64,000 nt of DNA from Perognathus longimembris pacificus (GCF_023159225.1 NC_063161.1:124844958-124908957); one strand, 5' to 3'. Positions 44,757-55,626 are shown, counted from the stretch's first letter. Notes: generated from the letters alone by a model not told the origin. Translations and numbers: made by a program.

Positions 44757-45014
44757 TGTTTTTTGTTTTGTTTTGTTTTGGTGCTGGTCCTAGGGCTTGA
44801 ACTTAGGACATGAGTGCTATCCCTGACCTTTTTGCTTCAGGCCTGGCACTCTACCACTTGAGCCACAGCTTCACTTCTAGGTTTTTTTGGTGATTACTTG
44901 GAGATAAGATTCTCACAGACTTTCCTGCCTGGGCTGGCTTTGAACTTTATACCACAGTCATCAGCCTCCTGAGTTGCTAGGATTACTTAAAAGCATGAGA
45001 CACTGGCACCTGGC
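44757..45014 (-). repeat. B1-Geo SINE, antisense
   Basis: GTTTT repeats (tail), GTGCTGGTCCTAGGGCTTGA, CTACCACTTGAGCCACAGC, TTACTTGGAGATAAGATTC, CTCCTGAGTTGCTAGGATTA. Confidence 0.92.
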
Positions 45015-45099
45015 TAATGTATACTACTTTTAGTTATTTGTTACTTCGGTAATAACCAAAATAATTTGCTAGCTCCTTTTGTCTATGCCCTAAAAGTAG

Positions 45100-45595
45100 G
45101 AATTAATTTATGTGACAAAAATTCTTAATTTGTTTTTAGATTTTTTTTAAAAAATGGCCTTAAGAACAGATGATTTATTGGGACTCTTGTTAAATGGCAT
45201 CAAAATGATTTTTTTTCTTTTCTCACAGCCTCTCCCTTTTTAACGGGCTTTAAAAAGTATTTGTTAAAATGTGTGCTTGTTTTATAGACTATCAATTTAA
45301 TGTGACCATTTTCAAATAAGCTATAAAAATTCCAAAACTATTACCCTAATCAATGATATCAAGAAACAAAAATGAGATCTAATTACACTTTACTGTAGCC
45401 ATATATCCCCTTAATAACATTCATAAGTTACCAGTTACATAATTAAATGCCAGAGGTGTTATCAAAGATACATTTTAAGGTCTAATTAACTGATAATAAT
45501 TATGGTTCAATGCTAAGTCTAGATGATAATTAGGAAGACATTAGCAGAAAGTCTGCTAATCTAAAAATTATGAAGCTATTTCCCACCTGTTGTAG
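45100..45595. promoter_or_regulatory. Candidate conserved noncoding element with clustered TAATTA sites (weak)
   Basis: Repeat-free AT-rich block. TAATTA or TAATTAG-like homeodomain cores occur near 45379, 45440, 45483 and 45528. Best of the unique blocks on appearance, but this is inference without alignment. Confidence 0.3.
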
Positions 45596-45699
45596 TGTAG
45601 ATGGCATTCTACCTCCAAAGAAACTGCCTCAGGTTCTCAGGTTGACTCATAAATAAATGTGACTAGATATGCAGCATGAATAACATAAAACTCCTAACT

Positions 45700-45855
45700 C
45701 CTGGACTCATTAAGTATGGTATATACTCATTAAGTATGTTTATATTATATACATAGCAATGTAAAAAGCACCATCTATGCATCTTGAAGTGTACAGTTCT
45801 ATAGATTAAAGTACATTCACATCATTATGCAACCCATCTCTACAACTGTTTGTTC
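45700..45855 (-). mobile_element. Ancient L1M-like 3' UTR, antisense
   Basis: TGAAGTGTACAGTTCTATAG, AAGTACATTCACATCATTAT and GCAACCCATCTC are the reverse complement of the L1M-type UTR landmark near 47.06 kb. A 22-bp tandem (ACTCATTAAGTATG repeated) lies at 45704-45740. Confidence 0.6.
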
Positions 45856-46110
45856 CTTTTTGGTTTTGTGGTGGTGCGTGTTGTTCCAGTACTTAGGCAT
45901 GAACTCAAGGTCTGGGCACTGTCCCTTAGTTTTCTGTATCAAGCCTAGTGCTCTATCATTTGAGCCCTAGCTCTACTTTCAGCTTTTTGGTGGTTAATTG
46001 GAGATAAGAGTCTTGCAGACCTTCCTGCCTGTGCTAGATTTGAACTGAGTTCCTCAGCGCTCAGCTTTCTTAGTAGCTATTATTATAAGTGTGAGCCACT
46101 GGCACCTGGC
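45856..46110 (-). repeat. B1-Geo SINE, antisense
   Basis: TTCCAGTACTTAGGCATGAA, GTGGTTAATTGGAGATAAG, CTTAGTAGCTATTATTATAA, GTGAGCCACTGGCACCTGG. Confidence 0.88.
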
Positions 46111-46284
46111 AGGTAGATATTATTTGGTTTAGCATTTTGACTTCTGGTGAATTAGATACCAAACTACTGAAATTATTTCCTATGTGACTGGAAAACAACC
46201 AAGGATTATGTAAAAGCCCTGTGGGCAGGAGGGATACCATGGATTTATCTTAATATAGAGTAAGACCTTGATAATGCAGCTTTG

Positions 46285-46385
46285 TGGTACTGCACCTAGC
46301 TGGTCATCAGAATCATATGAGGAGACTTTTGAGTACAGATTCCCTCACAGCCCCAAGAAAGATCCCAATTCAATAAGTCAGGAGT
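46285..46385 (+). mobile_element. MER5-like hAT relic
   Basis: GGTCATCAGAATCATATGAG, GACTTTTGAGTACAGATTCC, GATCCCAATTCAATAAGTCA. Confidence 0.6.
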
Positions 46386-46484
46386 GCATAGTTCAACTAC
46401 ACTTAGACTTGTAATTCTAGCTATGACTCCTTTTGCATGCTGTTTCCTCCTCATTGAAGACTACATCTACACTGAAAAAGTAGT

Positions 46485-47165
46485 TTTCTGACCAATTGCA
46501 CTGGTGAGTGCATACCCAAAAGAACTGAAAGCAAGACTGGAACAAATGTTTGTATGCCCGTGTGCATCATAGCATGATTCTCGGTAGCCAAAAGAATGGG
46601 AGCAACCAAGTGTCCATCAACAGATGAATGGAGACACACAATGGGACAAAACAGACATGGAAAGTTAACCTGCCTCTACAGGAAGGATTTCTGACACATG
46701 CTGACATATGTGTTTTATAGTCAAGGGATCCACAGTGTGACCCAATAGCCCACTACATTTTAGGCAGAGTGAGGGATGAGATAGAAGACAAGTACATCAT
46801 GGGATGGATAGAAAGGATGAAAGGAAAATTTACAAAATAGATGAACTTTTAAGTATAAAACTCTAGTCAAAAAAGACAAAAGTCAAATTGTCCCACTTAC
46901 ATGAGGTAGAATAAGCATACTGAATATATAATAAGCATATTGTAAACAAGATAGAACATGGCAGTGGGGGAGAAGGGTTTGGGCAACGCTTCTCAGTGGG
47001 CATTGAACATCACTATTAGATGAAAAGGTGCTTGGCTGTGTGGAGATTATCAGTGCAACAATGAGAATGTGCTTAATGCTAGTGCACAGAGCACTTAAAA
47101 TGGGTAAAATGGCAATCTTTATGCTATCTATATTTTACTACAAAAGAATAAACTAAGACAAAGAA
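46485..47165 (+). mobile_element. Ancient L1M-like ORF2 end and 3' UTR
   Basis: CATACCCAAAAGAACTGAAAG, AGTGTCCATCAACAGATGAA (ORF2 C-terminus), CCCACTTACATGAGGTAGA, ATGGGTAAAATGGCAATC and TATATTTTACTACAAAAGAA (UTR end). Heavily decayed, with no TSD found. Confidence 0.75.
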
Positions 47166-47169
47166 AACA

Positions 47170-47638
47170 AAATCAAGGAGGAATGGAGCAAATCTTTCAA
47201 GCATCCCCATCAACCTGGTTCTCTCCTAAATGCTGAGAATATTCCTTTCCTCCAAGAGCCCATGCTCCTTCTGCAAAGAGGGGGCTGAGAGCCCCAGTGG
47301 ACCTCCCACTGCGGAAAATGACTTATCACTGCCCACAAAATGTTTCTGTGGAACCCAAAATTAGAGCAGTGAACTCTCTCAAGAGGACGAGAAAGTGGGA
47401 GGCTAAAGGATGCTTAGACCCAGGTATGTCTCCCCTAAAAGATCTGGTCTCATGCTCCTGCACCCCAACCCTGGCTCTTTCAGAACTGACACTCCACACA
47501 ACTCTGCTGCTGCTGCTGCTGCCCCACCTTCTGCCCCCAGATCCTTTCTTTGGTCTTTGGTGTCCTGAAGTCCTAGCCTGAATGTAGACAGCACCAATTA
47601 ACTGAAACACCACAGAAAGCTTAGAATTTTTTTTCTCC
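47170..47638. other. No gene seen; relatively GC-rich with (CTG)5
   Basis: (CTG)5 at about 47508-47523. Overlapping frames of 94, 95 and 64 codons occur on both strands with no domain or consistent codon bias. Confidence 0.5.
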
Positions 47639-47639
47639 A

Positions 47640-47870
47640 GATGGGTTCTGGTAGTTTATGCCTGCAATCCTAGCTACTCAGGAGGCTGAGATCTAAGGAT
47701 TACCATTTGAAACTAGCATGGGCAGGAAAGTCCATGAGACAATTAACCACCAAAATGCCAGAAATAGAGCTCTTGCTTAAGTGGTAGAGCACTAGCCTTG
47801 AGCACAGCAGTTCAGAGACATTGCCCAGGCCCTGAGTTCAAGCCTTAGGACTGACACACACACAAAAAAT
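47640..47870 (+). repeat. B1-Geo dimeric SINE
   Basis: TTATGCCTGCAATCCTAGCT, GGCTGAGATCTAAGGATTAC, AAGTGGTAGAGCACTAGCC, CCTGAGTTCAAGCCTTAGGA. Confidence 0.93.
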
Positions 47871-47879
47871 GATAAATGA

Positions 47880-49600
47880 AAATCATCCAAAAATACAACA
47901 CACAGATAATACAGACACTACTAGGTATTATCACTTTACAATCTGCTTTTTCCACAATATTCATTCATAGCTACAGTGCTGACTCCTCTATTTGTATTTG
48001 ACTAGGGAAAGCTTGGAGCCAGAGTCCAAACACGTATTGTCCAGACACGTGTAACTCCTTTTCTAAAGGACTTGTCTCTGAGAAGAGCAAGGTATATCTG
48101 CTGACATAAGGGGAAATGCAAGAAAAACTGGCTGTCTGCCTCTTTTTTCCCCATTCCCACTCCCTTATTTTCTTTCCCTTAGCAGCTACCCCTTCAAACA
48201 GGGCACACAGAAACTCCAGGAGTCTTAAGTCTGCCCTGCCAGCAATTGGGCACAGTGCCATGGCCACAGATGGGCTGGAGAATAGGTAGTCAATGTTCAT
48301 TTCTGTGGACAAACGGGAATGTGAGCATGGGTGTTGATCATAGGACTCCAAGGTAAGAATTTACCCTTCAACTCTCAAATCAAGACAGACACAGTCGGAA
48401 TTCTAGCTGAGGGACAAATTCACTCTGATCCAGGAGGAACTGTCAAATCTTGAAGAAAAATCACTTCTCTGGAGCAGGAAGGATGGCGGTGAGGCCAATA
48501 GCCTCTCTGGTGGGTTTCCCTCAAATTTCTGCAGAATCCCTCCCAGAGCTAAGCAAGCCTTGCCAGCAGTGCCTGGCTAAGCAGGCCATTAGAATTCAAA
48601 GGCTGGCTCTGCAGCCTCTCCAGATACATAGAGTCCATAACATTTGGGTTACAGCCCCAACTCATTATTTGTTATGAAAGTTTATGCAGTCACAAAATTA
48701 AATGGGAAAAGCACATTAGGAAAGGTTTGCAACCTATTCAACTCGTGCCTGACAATAACCAAGGATCACAATGGACTGCTTTGTTATCCGGCTTCTAGTT
48801 CTAAATCATAGCTAGCCCTTCGTCAGAAAGTTTCAGACAAACATGAGCTTCTCACACATCTGATAGTTTGTTCCTCTGGCCTAGCCACTGAGGTGAGTAA
48901 GACATTGTTGCCTGGGCACTGACAGGAACCTCTGAATTAGCCAGCACTTTGTTTAAAAGGCCCTGTGCTACTTTCTACAGTTACACTGGGTACTTATAAA
49001 TACACTCTAAAAATTCTCCTTTAGCCACAGATTTTTCCAAGATTTTGTTTTTCACTCCTAGAACTGAATCATAATTTTGTATGAAATTATGTAACCAACA
49101 TGTAAGTAAATCCACATTATCTATACCACAGGAACACTTGATGCATAATATACCAACATTTCAAAATTCATTTCCCTGACAGCTTTATAAGAAGATCTTT
49201 TATCAGTCATGGGTCAGTTAGTTATGGCACAAAGGACAAATTTAGCCAACATCTAATTTTTCAATTGGAACAAAGCCTCCCCTCCCTGTGTCTGCCAGGC
49301 TAGCTTTTATTCTCCCAGAATAGGCAAGAAAAGCTGCAACAGTGTCTGCATGGCCAAGAAAGTTGAAATATTTAGGAACCTGACTCTGTGCAAATGCCAT
49401 ACCTCACTTTTTCTTGTTGTAAGAGAATTGCTTCTTGTAGAAAAGACCCCAAAGTCAGGGTCACATAGGTGAGATATTAGAGGTAATTTTCTTCTCTTTT
49501 CACATGTGTATTTTCTTTACACATCAAGCATTTGTTTATCATCAAAGGGGAATTTTTCTTTCAAGAAAAAAATGAGAATCAGCAGCACTGACAGCACATG
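47880..49600. other. No gene seen
   Basis: Unique-looking. A 126-codon minus frame (47971-48351) and a 75-codon plus frame (48450-48677) lack recognisable features. Confidence 0.5.
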
Positions 49601-49607
49601 TACAAAT

Positions 49608-51100
49608 TGCACTTGCTTGAGTCTGTCAGTTCTGCTGTAACAATATGCCTGAACCTAAGCAAGGAAGAAAGAAAAAATGTGCTTCTCACGGTTCTGGAGG
49701 CTTAGAGGTCCAAGATTAAGAGGCCAGCATCTTTGTGGGAAGGTAAGGGTTCCAGTTGGTCTCCAAGATGGTGCCTTCATGCTGTGATGCTGTGTCCCTC
49801 TGCAGGGGAGGAACTCTGTGTCCTCACAGAGCAGAGAGCAGAAGGTAAGGGAGCAAATGCTCCTTGAAACCTCTTTAACAAAGGTCCGGCCCCTTAATTT
49901 TTTTTTTTTTTTTTTACACATTTGATGGAATTACTCCATGAAACAATCTTTTCCTGGATTTTTCTTTTTTTTCTCACATTATTATTCTCTATTCCATTTT
50001 TTTTTTTTTGTCAAACTGATATACAGAGCGGTTACAGTTTCATACGTTAGGCATTGGATACATTTCTTGTACTGTTTGTTACCTCCTCCCTCATTTCCCC
50101 CTCTTCCCTCCCCCTTTCCCTTTCCCCCCATGAGTTGTTCAGTAGATTTACACTAAACAGTTTTGCAAGTATTGCTTTTGTAATTGTTTGTCTTTTTTAC
50201 CCTGTGTCTCTCAATTTTGGTATTCCCTTTCAGTTTCCTAGTTCTAATGCCTGTATACATGGTTTCCAATGTACTCAGATAAGATACAGAGATAGTGCAG
50301 GTACAACCACAGAAAAGGGATAGAAGAGGATCTCTTGTGATCCTCTGCTGTGACAGCCTAAACCTGTGCTAATTATTCCCTATGAGGGAGACCATAGAGT
50401 CCATGTTTCTTTGGGTCTGGCTCAGTTCACTTAGTATAATTTTTTCCAAGTCCTTCCATTTCCTTACAAATGGGGCAATGTCATTCTTTCTGATAAAGGC
50501 ATAAAATTCCATTGTGTATATGTACCACATTTTCCTGATCCATTCATCTACTGAGGGGCATCTGGGTTGGTTTCATATTATAGCTATGGCTAATTGTGCT
50601 GCAATGAACATTGTTGCGCTGGTGGCTTTAGTGTGTTCTTGTTTGTGGTCTTTTGGGTAGATGCCCAAAAGTGGAGCTGCTGGGTCATAGGGGAGCTCTA
50701 TGTTTAGCTTTCTGAGGAATCTCCATACCACTTTCCAGAGTGGCTGAACCAGTTTACATTCCCACCAACAATGAAGTAGAGTTCCCTTTTGGCCACATCC
50801 CCTCCAACATTTATTATTGTTAGTCTTCTTGATATAGAACATTCTTACTGGGATGAGATGAAATCTCAATGTTATTTTGATTTGCATTTCTTTTATGGCC
50901 AGTGATGTAGAGCACTTTTTCATATGTCTTGGCCATTCTCATTTCCTCATTAGAGAAGTCTCTTAGGAGGAGCTTATTTACTTTCCAAGAGCTCCCACCT
51001 CTTCATAGCATCCCACTGCCCAGTAAGTTTCAACACCTGAGATTTATCCAGCACACATTCAAATCATACCAATGCTAAAACCAGGCCACACTTCCCTTTT
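49608..51100 (-). mobile_element. MLT1-type LTR, antisense, split by an L1
   Basis: 49608-49898: GTCTGTCAGTTCTGCTGTAA, CTCACGGTTCTGGAGGC, TCCAAGATTAAGAGGCCAGC, GTGTCCTCACAGAGCAG. It resumes at about 50968: TTATTTACTTTCCAAGAGCT, CCCACCTCTTCATAGCATCC, CAGTAAGTTTCAACACC. About 30-40 bp of LTR appear missing at the L1 site. Confidence 0.78.
49899..50962 (-). mobile_element. Antisense L1 3' end with a double poly(A) signature
   Basis: ORF2 C-terminus and 3' UTR of the younger type, from TCAAACTGATATACAGAGCG (50011) to TTAGAGAAGTCTCTT (50962). The minus-strand frame 50573-50923 encodes the terminal Cys-rich part ([20 protein letters not shown]). On the 3' side two T runs (49898-49915 and 49997-50009) enclose 81 bp that are not L1. 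I found no TSD. Confidence 0.92.
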
Positions 51101-52815
51101 CTTTCCTGAGTAAAGGCATATTTCTTAATACAGGTTACATATTATCCCAAGTCATCTGAAAAACAGTCACCAGTCATAGGAAAACTTTATTAGGAAAAAA
51201 GTGTGTGAGAGAAAATGAAGACGGAGCCAGAAAAGGCCGACAACAGTCAGATGTAAATAGAAGCGGTCTTGGCATGCAACTTAGTTCTGAGGAAAGTTAG
51301 GGCAGGGCAGGTGGGCAGGACTGGAGCCTCAGTCACCAATCCGAAAAGTCCTGTGTCTCCCAGGGGAAAATCTGCTTTATTCTGTTGTTACACTCATTCA
51401 CTAAATAGTAGCAGCTTTGGGATGTCAGGCCAGGACCAAGCAGGGGTGGCTTTCCAATGCTGGTAGCTGGACCTTCAGTAGTTATGTTACCTGCACTCAG
51501 AAGATCTGAGAGATACATATTCATGACCATTCTTTATAATTATAAAGAGCATACACACCAATGTATGTCTTTATGATAAATCATTTCACACCAACTTAGC
51601 ATATAAATATCTGAAGAGACACTAGCTTTTTTACAGTAGAACGGACCCTAGAGCTCACTATTGGAAAACCTCATTTTATAGATAAGGAGATGGTATTTCA
51701 CATAGTCTACACTATAGAAGATGGTCCAATGTCCTATTTTCTTAATAGAATATATTTTATCTTCCAAGCATCATTGATTTTAGAACCTGAAAATGGCAAC
51801 GTGCCTAGGTACAGAGCCCCAAACACTGAGATCACGATTTAGACCTGAGCTTAGATGATCATGGATAAGAGTTTCTAAGAAGTCAAAAGGAAATCCCATC
51901 CTTTATATCTTACTTATAAAATATCTGACCAAAAAAAAATATCTGACCAAATTTGGATGTCAGAGCTATCTATTCTAAATCTTGCAAAGTACCAGATGAA
52001 GTCTCTGAAGCTAAGGAAATAATCAAGTAACGTTTACATTGAAACTATGTGAAGCAATCATCAGGGTGATGATTCTAGGAATGTTGTAAGAAATTACTTT
52101 TAGTTGTAGCAAAAGCAGGATTAGAGACAGAGTGACCAGTGAAGGAGTTGTTGTCATTGCCCACACAATGAAATGATAGAAATGAGGGGAGAGATCTAAA
52201 GCTATAACACCTGATCAAACAGAACTAACAGTAGCCACTCACATGTACATCTCCTTTGTAGGTACAGATAGGACAAGAGTCACCAAAGCCAGGATGGAAA
52301 GGCAGGAAAAGGACCAGGAAAGCCTTGGACTGAGGAAGCCAAAAGAGAGGAAAGTTTTGGAGACAATCACCCGCCAACATCACTAAATGCCACCAGGAGA
52401 TTGAGGATGATGAATAGTTTAGAGAGATCACTGAGGACTGCCCTGAAAGCAGGCTAGCACAGCAAAAGTCACACTGCAGAGTTGGGAGTGAGCAGACTTT
52501 GAGGAAATGGAAATCCACCGTGGAGAGGGCACTGAAACAGTGGACTAGCCATGTAAGGGGTGAAGGATATAACTGTTCAACAGTGATTTTTTTCCTAGAC
52601 TTCTTGCTATGGCAAGGCACTTGGTTACCTGCGTATTCCCATAGTTTCGCAGTCATTCTCATTCCTGACGGGTTTGCCTAATCTGGTCCCCAGATAACTG
52701 TTTCCTGTAGAATTCAACTGCATTAAGGATTAAATAGGATTATGTGAGCAAGCTTTAGCACCATTATTTGTAATAACTTGTTATATAGTATTGGAAGCCA
52801 CACTACTTAGAATAT
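51101..52815. other. No gene seen; contains source-like copy of a 45-bp sequence
   Basis: A 145-codon minus frame (52225-52662) has no domain. 51920-51952 has AAATATCTGACCAAA twice. 52616-52660 matches 53786-53830 at 39 of 45 positions (see findings). Confidence 0.5.
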
Positions 52816-52817
52816 AC

Positions 52818-52912
52818 TCCCTCCTACCTTTCTCCCTCTTTCTTTCCTTCCTCTCCTCTCTCTCTTTCTATCTCTCCCTCCCTCCCTCCCTCCCTCCTAT
52901 TCTCTGCTTCTA
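52818..52912 (+). repeat. Polypyrimidine CT/CCCT tract
   Basis: Continuous C/T text including (CCCT)n near 52876-52898. Confidence 0.95.
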
Positions 52913-52974
52913 TTTACAAAGGCAGATTTTTTTCTGACTTTTCATTTATGGCTTTTTTTTTTAACCTGGGACAT

Positions 52975-53262
52975 CGTTGTTTTTTGTTATTAATTAAATT
53001 TTTGTGACAAGGTGTTGTGCAAAAGGGGTACAGTTACATAATAGAGCAGTGTGTACATTTCCTGTGATATCTTACACCCTGTTTTGCTTTCCCTACCCTA
53101 GATCAGGTAGACATATATACACTACACAGTGTACCAAAAACATATACAGTAGCCATGTGGGATATGCCAAAGGAAATTCACCTAGGACTTTAAATATAAT
53201 GTCAATAGAGTTTGCTTATCATTGTCTTATATGATCATACATACAAAGATTTTGAGCCATTT
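52975..53262 (-). mobile_element. Probable LINE 3' UTR of a further subtype, antisense
   Basis: AATTTTTGTGACAAGGTGTT, AAAAGGGGTACAGTTACATA and AGTGTGTACATTTCCTGTGA have the layout of the antisense L1 UTR starts at 22.63 and 30.0 kb, but the sequence differs. Assigned to L1 by analogy. Confidence 0.45.
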
Positions 53263-53319
53263 ATGGCTTTTTTGAGCTTATGCCTTAAAAAAGGAAAGGA
53301 ATTGTAGTTAAAGGGGTTG

Positions 53320-53561
53320 GAAGGTAGGTTCTGGTGGCTCATGCCTGTAATCCTAGCTACTTGGGAGGCTGTGATCTGAGGACTGCAATTCAAAGCCAGC
53401 CCATGTAGTAAAGTCCATGAGACCCTTTATTTCCAATTAATGACCCCAAATCCTGAGTTGGAGCTGTGAATCAAGTGGTAGAGTCCTAGCCTTGAGCAAA
53501 AGAAAAGTTCAGGGACATCAACCAAGCTCTGAGTTCAAACCCCAGGACCAGGAAAAAAAAA
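53320..53561 (+). repeat. B1-Geo SINE (left arm of a tail-to-tail pair)
   Basis: CATGCCTGTAATCCTAGCTA, TTATTTCCAATTAATGACC, AAGTGGTAGAGTCCTAGCC, CTGAGTTCAAACCCCAGGAC, A10. Confidence 0.93.
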
Positions 53562-53577
53562 ATCTATATCTAAATAT

Positions 53578-53670
53578 TTGGGAGGGGAGGAGGGAGAAAA
53601 ACGAGGGAGGAGTTAGATAAGAAATGTATGCATTGCCTTACATATGAAACTGTAACCCCTCTGCAAATCG
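53578..53670 (+). mobile_element. Short L1 3' end fragment
   Basis: GGGAGGGGAGGAGGGAG, GATAAGAAATGTATGCATTG, ACATATGAAACTGTAACCCC, TCTGCAAATCGC. The expected last bases of the L1 are missing; it runs directly into the T-rich tail of the next SINE. Confidence 0.8.
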
Positions 53671-53932
53671 CTTTTTTTTTTTTTTTGCCAGTCCTGGGGG
53701 GCTTGAACTCAGGGACTGAGCACTGTCCCTAGCTTCTTTTTGCTCAAGGCTAGCACTCTACCACTTGAGCCACAGCACCACTTCTGGCACTTGGATACCT
53801 GGGTATTTCCATACTTTTGCAGTAATTCTCTTCTGGCTCTTTTTGTTTATGTGGTGCTGAGGAATCGAACTCAGGGCTTCATGCATGTCAGACAAGCACT
53901 CTATTGCTAAGCCATATTCCCAGCCCTTATCC
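53671..53932 (-). repeat. IDL-Geo SINE, antisense, with a 49-bp internal insert
   Basis: T15, GCCAGTCCTGGGGGGCTTG, CTACCACTTGAGCCACAGC, then the insert 53788-53836 bounded by CTTCTGG (53781-53787 and 53830-53836), then TTTATGTGGTGCTGAGGAAT, CGAACTCAGGGCTTC and GCCATATTCCCAGCCC. The insert falls exactly in the linker between the Geo and IDL halves. Confidence 0.92.
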
Positions 53933-54980
53933 ACAGATATTACAGAAATTCATATGAGTTTTTCTAGCTCTGGGATCATTGAGTAGTAATAACAGTTTTC
54001 AATATATTTCTGTGTTGACTCTGTAGCAAATTATAACTGTAAAGCTGCTAAGTAGTAACCATTACAAATAAAACAAACCTGTCTCTATCTAAAATGCTAC
54101 AGTTTATTGTTGTTCTTATAAGAATAGTAAGAAAAAGGCAACCCTATGGGTAAAGCCCTTCACAAAAGAAAAGTATCACAGCAGCAACTCATTATTCCAG
54201 GTTGATCTTATGTTCCCTGATAGCTTCTAGGTGTATGGCACATACCTATAATGATCACATTAAGGCAGAACCTCATTAATAATTGATGAGATCTGATTAT
54301 AGACGTTCCTGATCTTATTTCAATAACCTGTGGAAGTTTTGCAACAAAAATAATAATTTAAACCTTTTTGCTTAAAATAAAATTCTTCTTGGCACATCTT
54401 AGTACCAAGCTAGAGAAAAAAAGGCTTTATGAATCAAGGAGCAGATCTTAGCTGGAGTTCTTTCTGATGCCTTTAAACAGTAACAATAGACGTTTCAAAG
54501 AAACCAGAATCATTTTAGACTAGATTTCTGGCCTTTTAGAGATTTTGAGGAGACTGAATAGTTTTTCATCAGTAGGTGTAGTCATTTGGGCTTTTTTTTT
54601 TTGTTGGTGGTGGGTTTTTTTTAGTAGGATATGTCAAATTCTGGGTCTATGCCAGATGCAAATGCTTTCTATATCCCGATAGTGTCACTGGCCAAGTGCT
54701 GTTACAATCTGTAGGAATTGCATGGGTAGCTCAGGAACTCTGTTGTGGATTTCCCTTGAACAGTTCTTATTCCTTCCTTTATTTCTTCTGTAAGTACCAT
54801 ATTGAAAGATAAATGCTACCCCTCCCCCATGGATTGCCTTAGTAGAGTAAATGGACTTTGCCCCTGCAGTCCTCCAATCACTGAAAGCAAGTAGTGAACT
54901 CCAGAAAACCAGTTCCAGGTCAGATGTTTTTAAGGGTCCCAAAATGAGGAGAGTATAATGGTTTTCTCAGCATGTCTGCT
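53933..54980. other. No gene seen
   Basis: Unique-looking. An 85-codon minus frame (54685-54942) was examined and not recognised. Confidence 0.5.
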
Positions 54981-54984
54981 ATAA

Positions 54985-55281
54985 TCAAAAGGGTCCTCAA
55001 AGGAGAAGTGGTGATGTGATAAGGGAAGCTGTGACAAGAGTAAAGAACCTCGAAGACGGAGGAAGAGCCACAAGCCAAAAAGTATGGGCAGCCACAAAAA
55101 AGGCAAGGAAAGATTCTTCCTTCAAAGCCTCCATAAATAATCAGACATACCCAAACTTTTATTTTAGCACCGTAAAATATATTTCAAATATCTAATGTCC
55201 AGAAGAAAAAAAATAAATGTGTGATTTTAAGCCACTTAGCTTTTTGTGGTAATTTATTATAGCATCAATAAGAAACTAATA
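54985..55281 (+). mobile_element. MLT1-type LTR 3' part
   Basis: GGCAAGGAAAGATTCTTCC, AAAGCCTCCATAAATAATCA, TTATTTTAGCACCG, GTGATTTTAAGCCACTTAGC, TTTGTGGTAATTTATTATAGC and the end AGAAACTAATACAC. Confidence 0.8.
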
Positions 55282-55373
55282 CACTTTATATCTTCCTTCC
55301 TTTCAAAGGTATCTACTCCTTTCTTCCTCAATTGAAAATTTGTATAGAACAGAAAAAAAGAAAAAGAAACTTC

Positions 55374-55576
55374 AAGCCAGCCACTGGTAGCTCATGCCTG
55401 TACTCTTAGCTACTCAGGAAGCTGAGATGTGAAGATCATAGTTTAAAGCCAGGAAAGTCTTGAGTCTCTTATCTCCAATTTACCTCCCAAAAGCCAGAAG
55501 TGGAGCTATGGCTCAAGTGATAGAGCAATAACCTTGAGCAAAAAGGCTCAGGCCCTGTGTTCAAACCTCAGAATGG

Positions 55577-55577
<1 letters not shown>
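55374..55577 (+). repeat. B1-Geo SINE
   Basis: CATGCCTGTACTCTTAGCTA, TTATCTCCAATTTACCTCC, GCTATGGCTCAAGTGATAGA, TGTGTTCAAACCTCAGAATG. Confidence 0.9.

Positions 55578-55622
<45 letters not shown>
55577..55622 (+). repeat. (AC)23 microsatellite
   Basis: Uninterrupted AC forming the SINE tail. Confidence 0.97.

Positions 55623-55624
<2 letters not shown>

Positions 55625-55626
<2 letters not shown>

Noticed and set aside
47297..47613. Exon with polyleucine (CTG) signal peptide
   Set aside because: The CTG run is only five units, splice-site context is absent, and frames of equal length exist on the other strand.
50054..50323. 89-codon plus-strand gene with Pro/Ser-rich stretch
   Set aside because: It is the antisense reading of an L1 3' UTR; the same apparent protein occurs at 22642-22914 and 30043-30294.
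52225..52662. 145-codon minus-strand gene
   Set aside because: No recognisable motif. It also overlaps the 45-bp sequence that recurs inside a SINE, so this is not a constrained coding region.
54685..54942. ERV or retrogene-like protein (85 codons, minus)
   Set aside because: Read closely for retroviral motifs; none found. It lies upstream of an MLT1 LTR, but no internal ERV sequence is identifiable.
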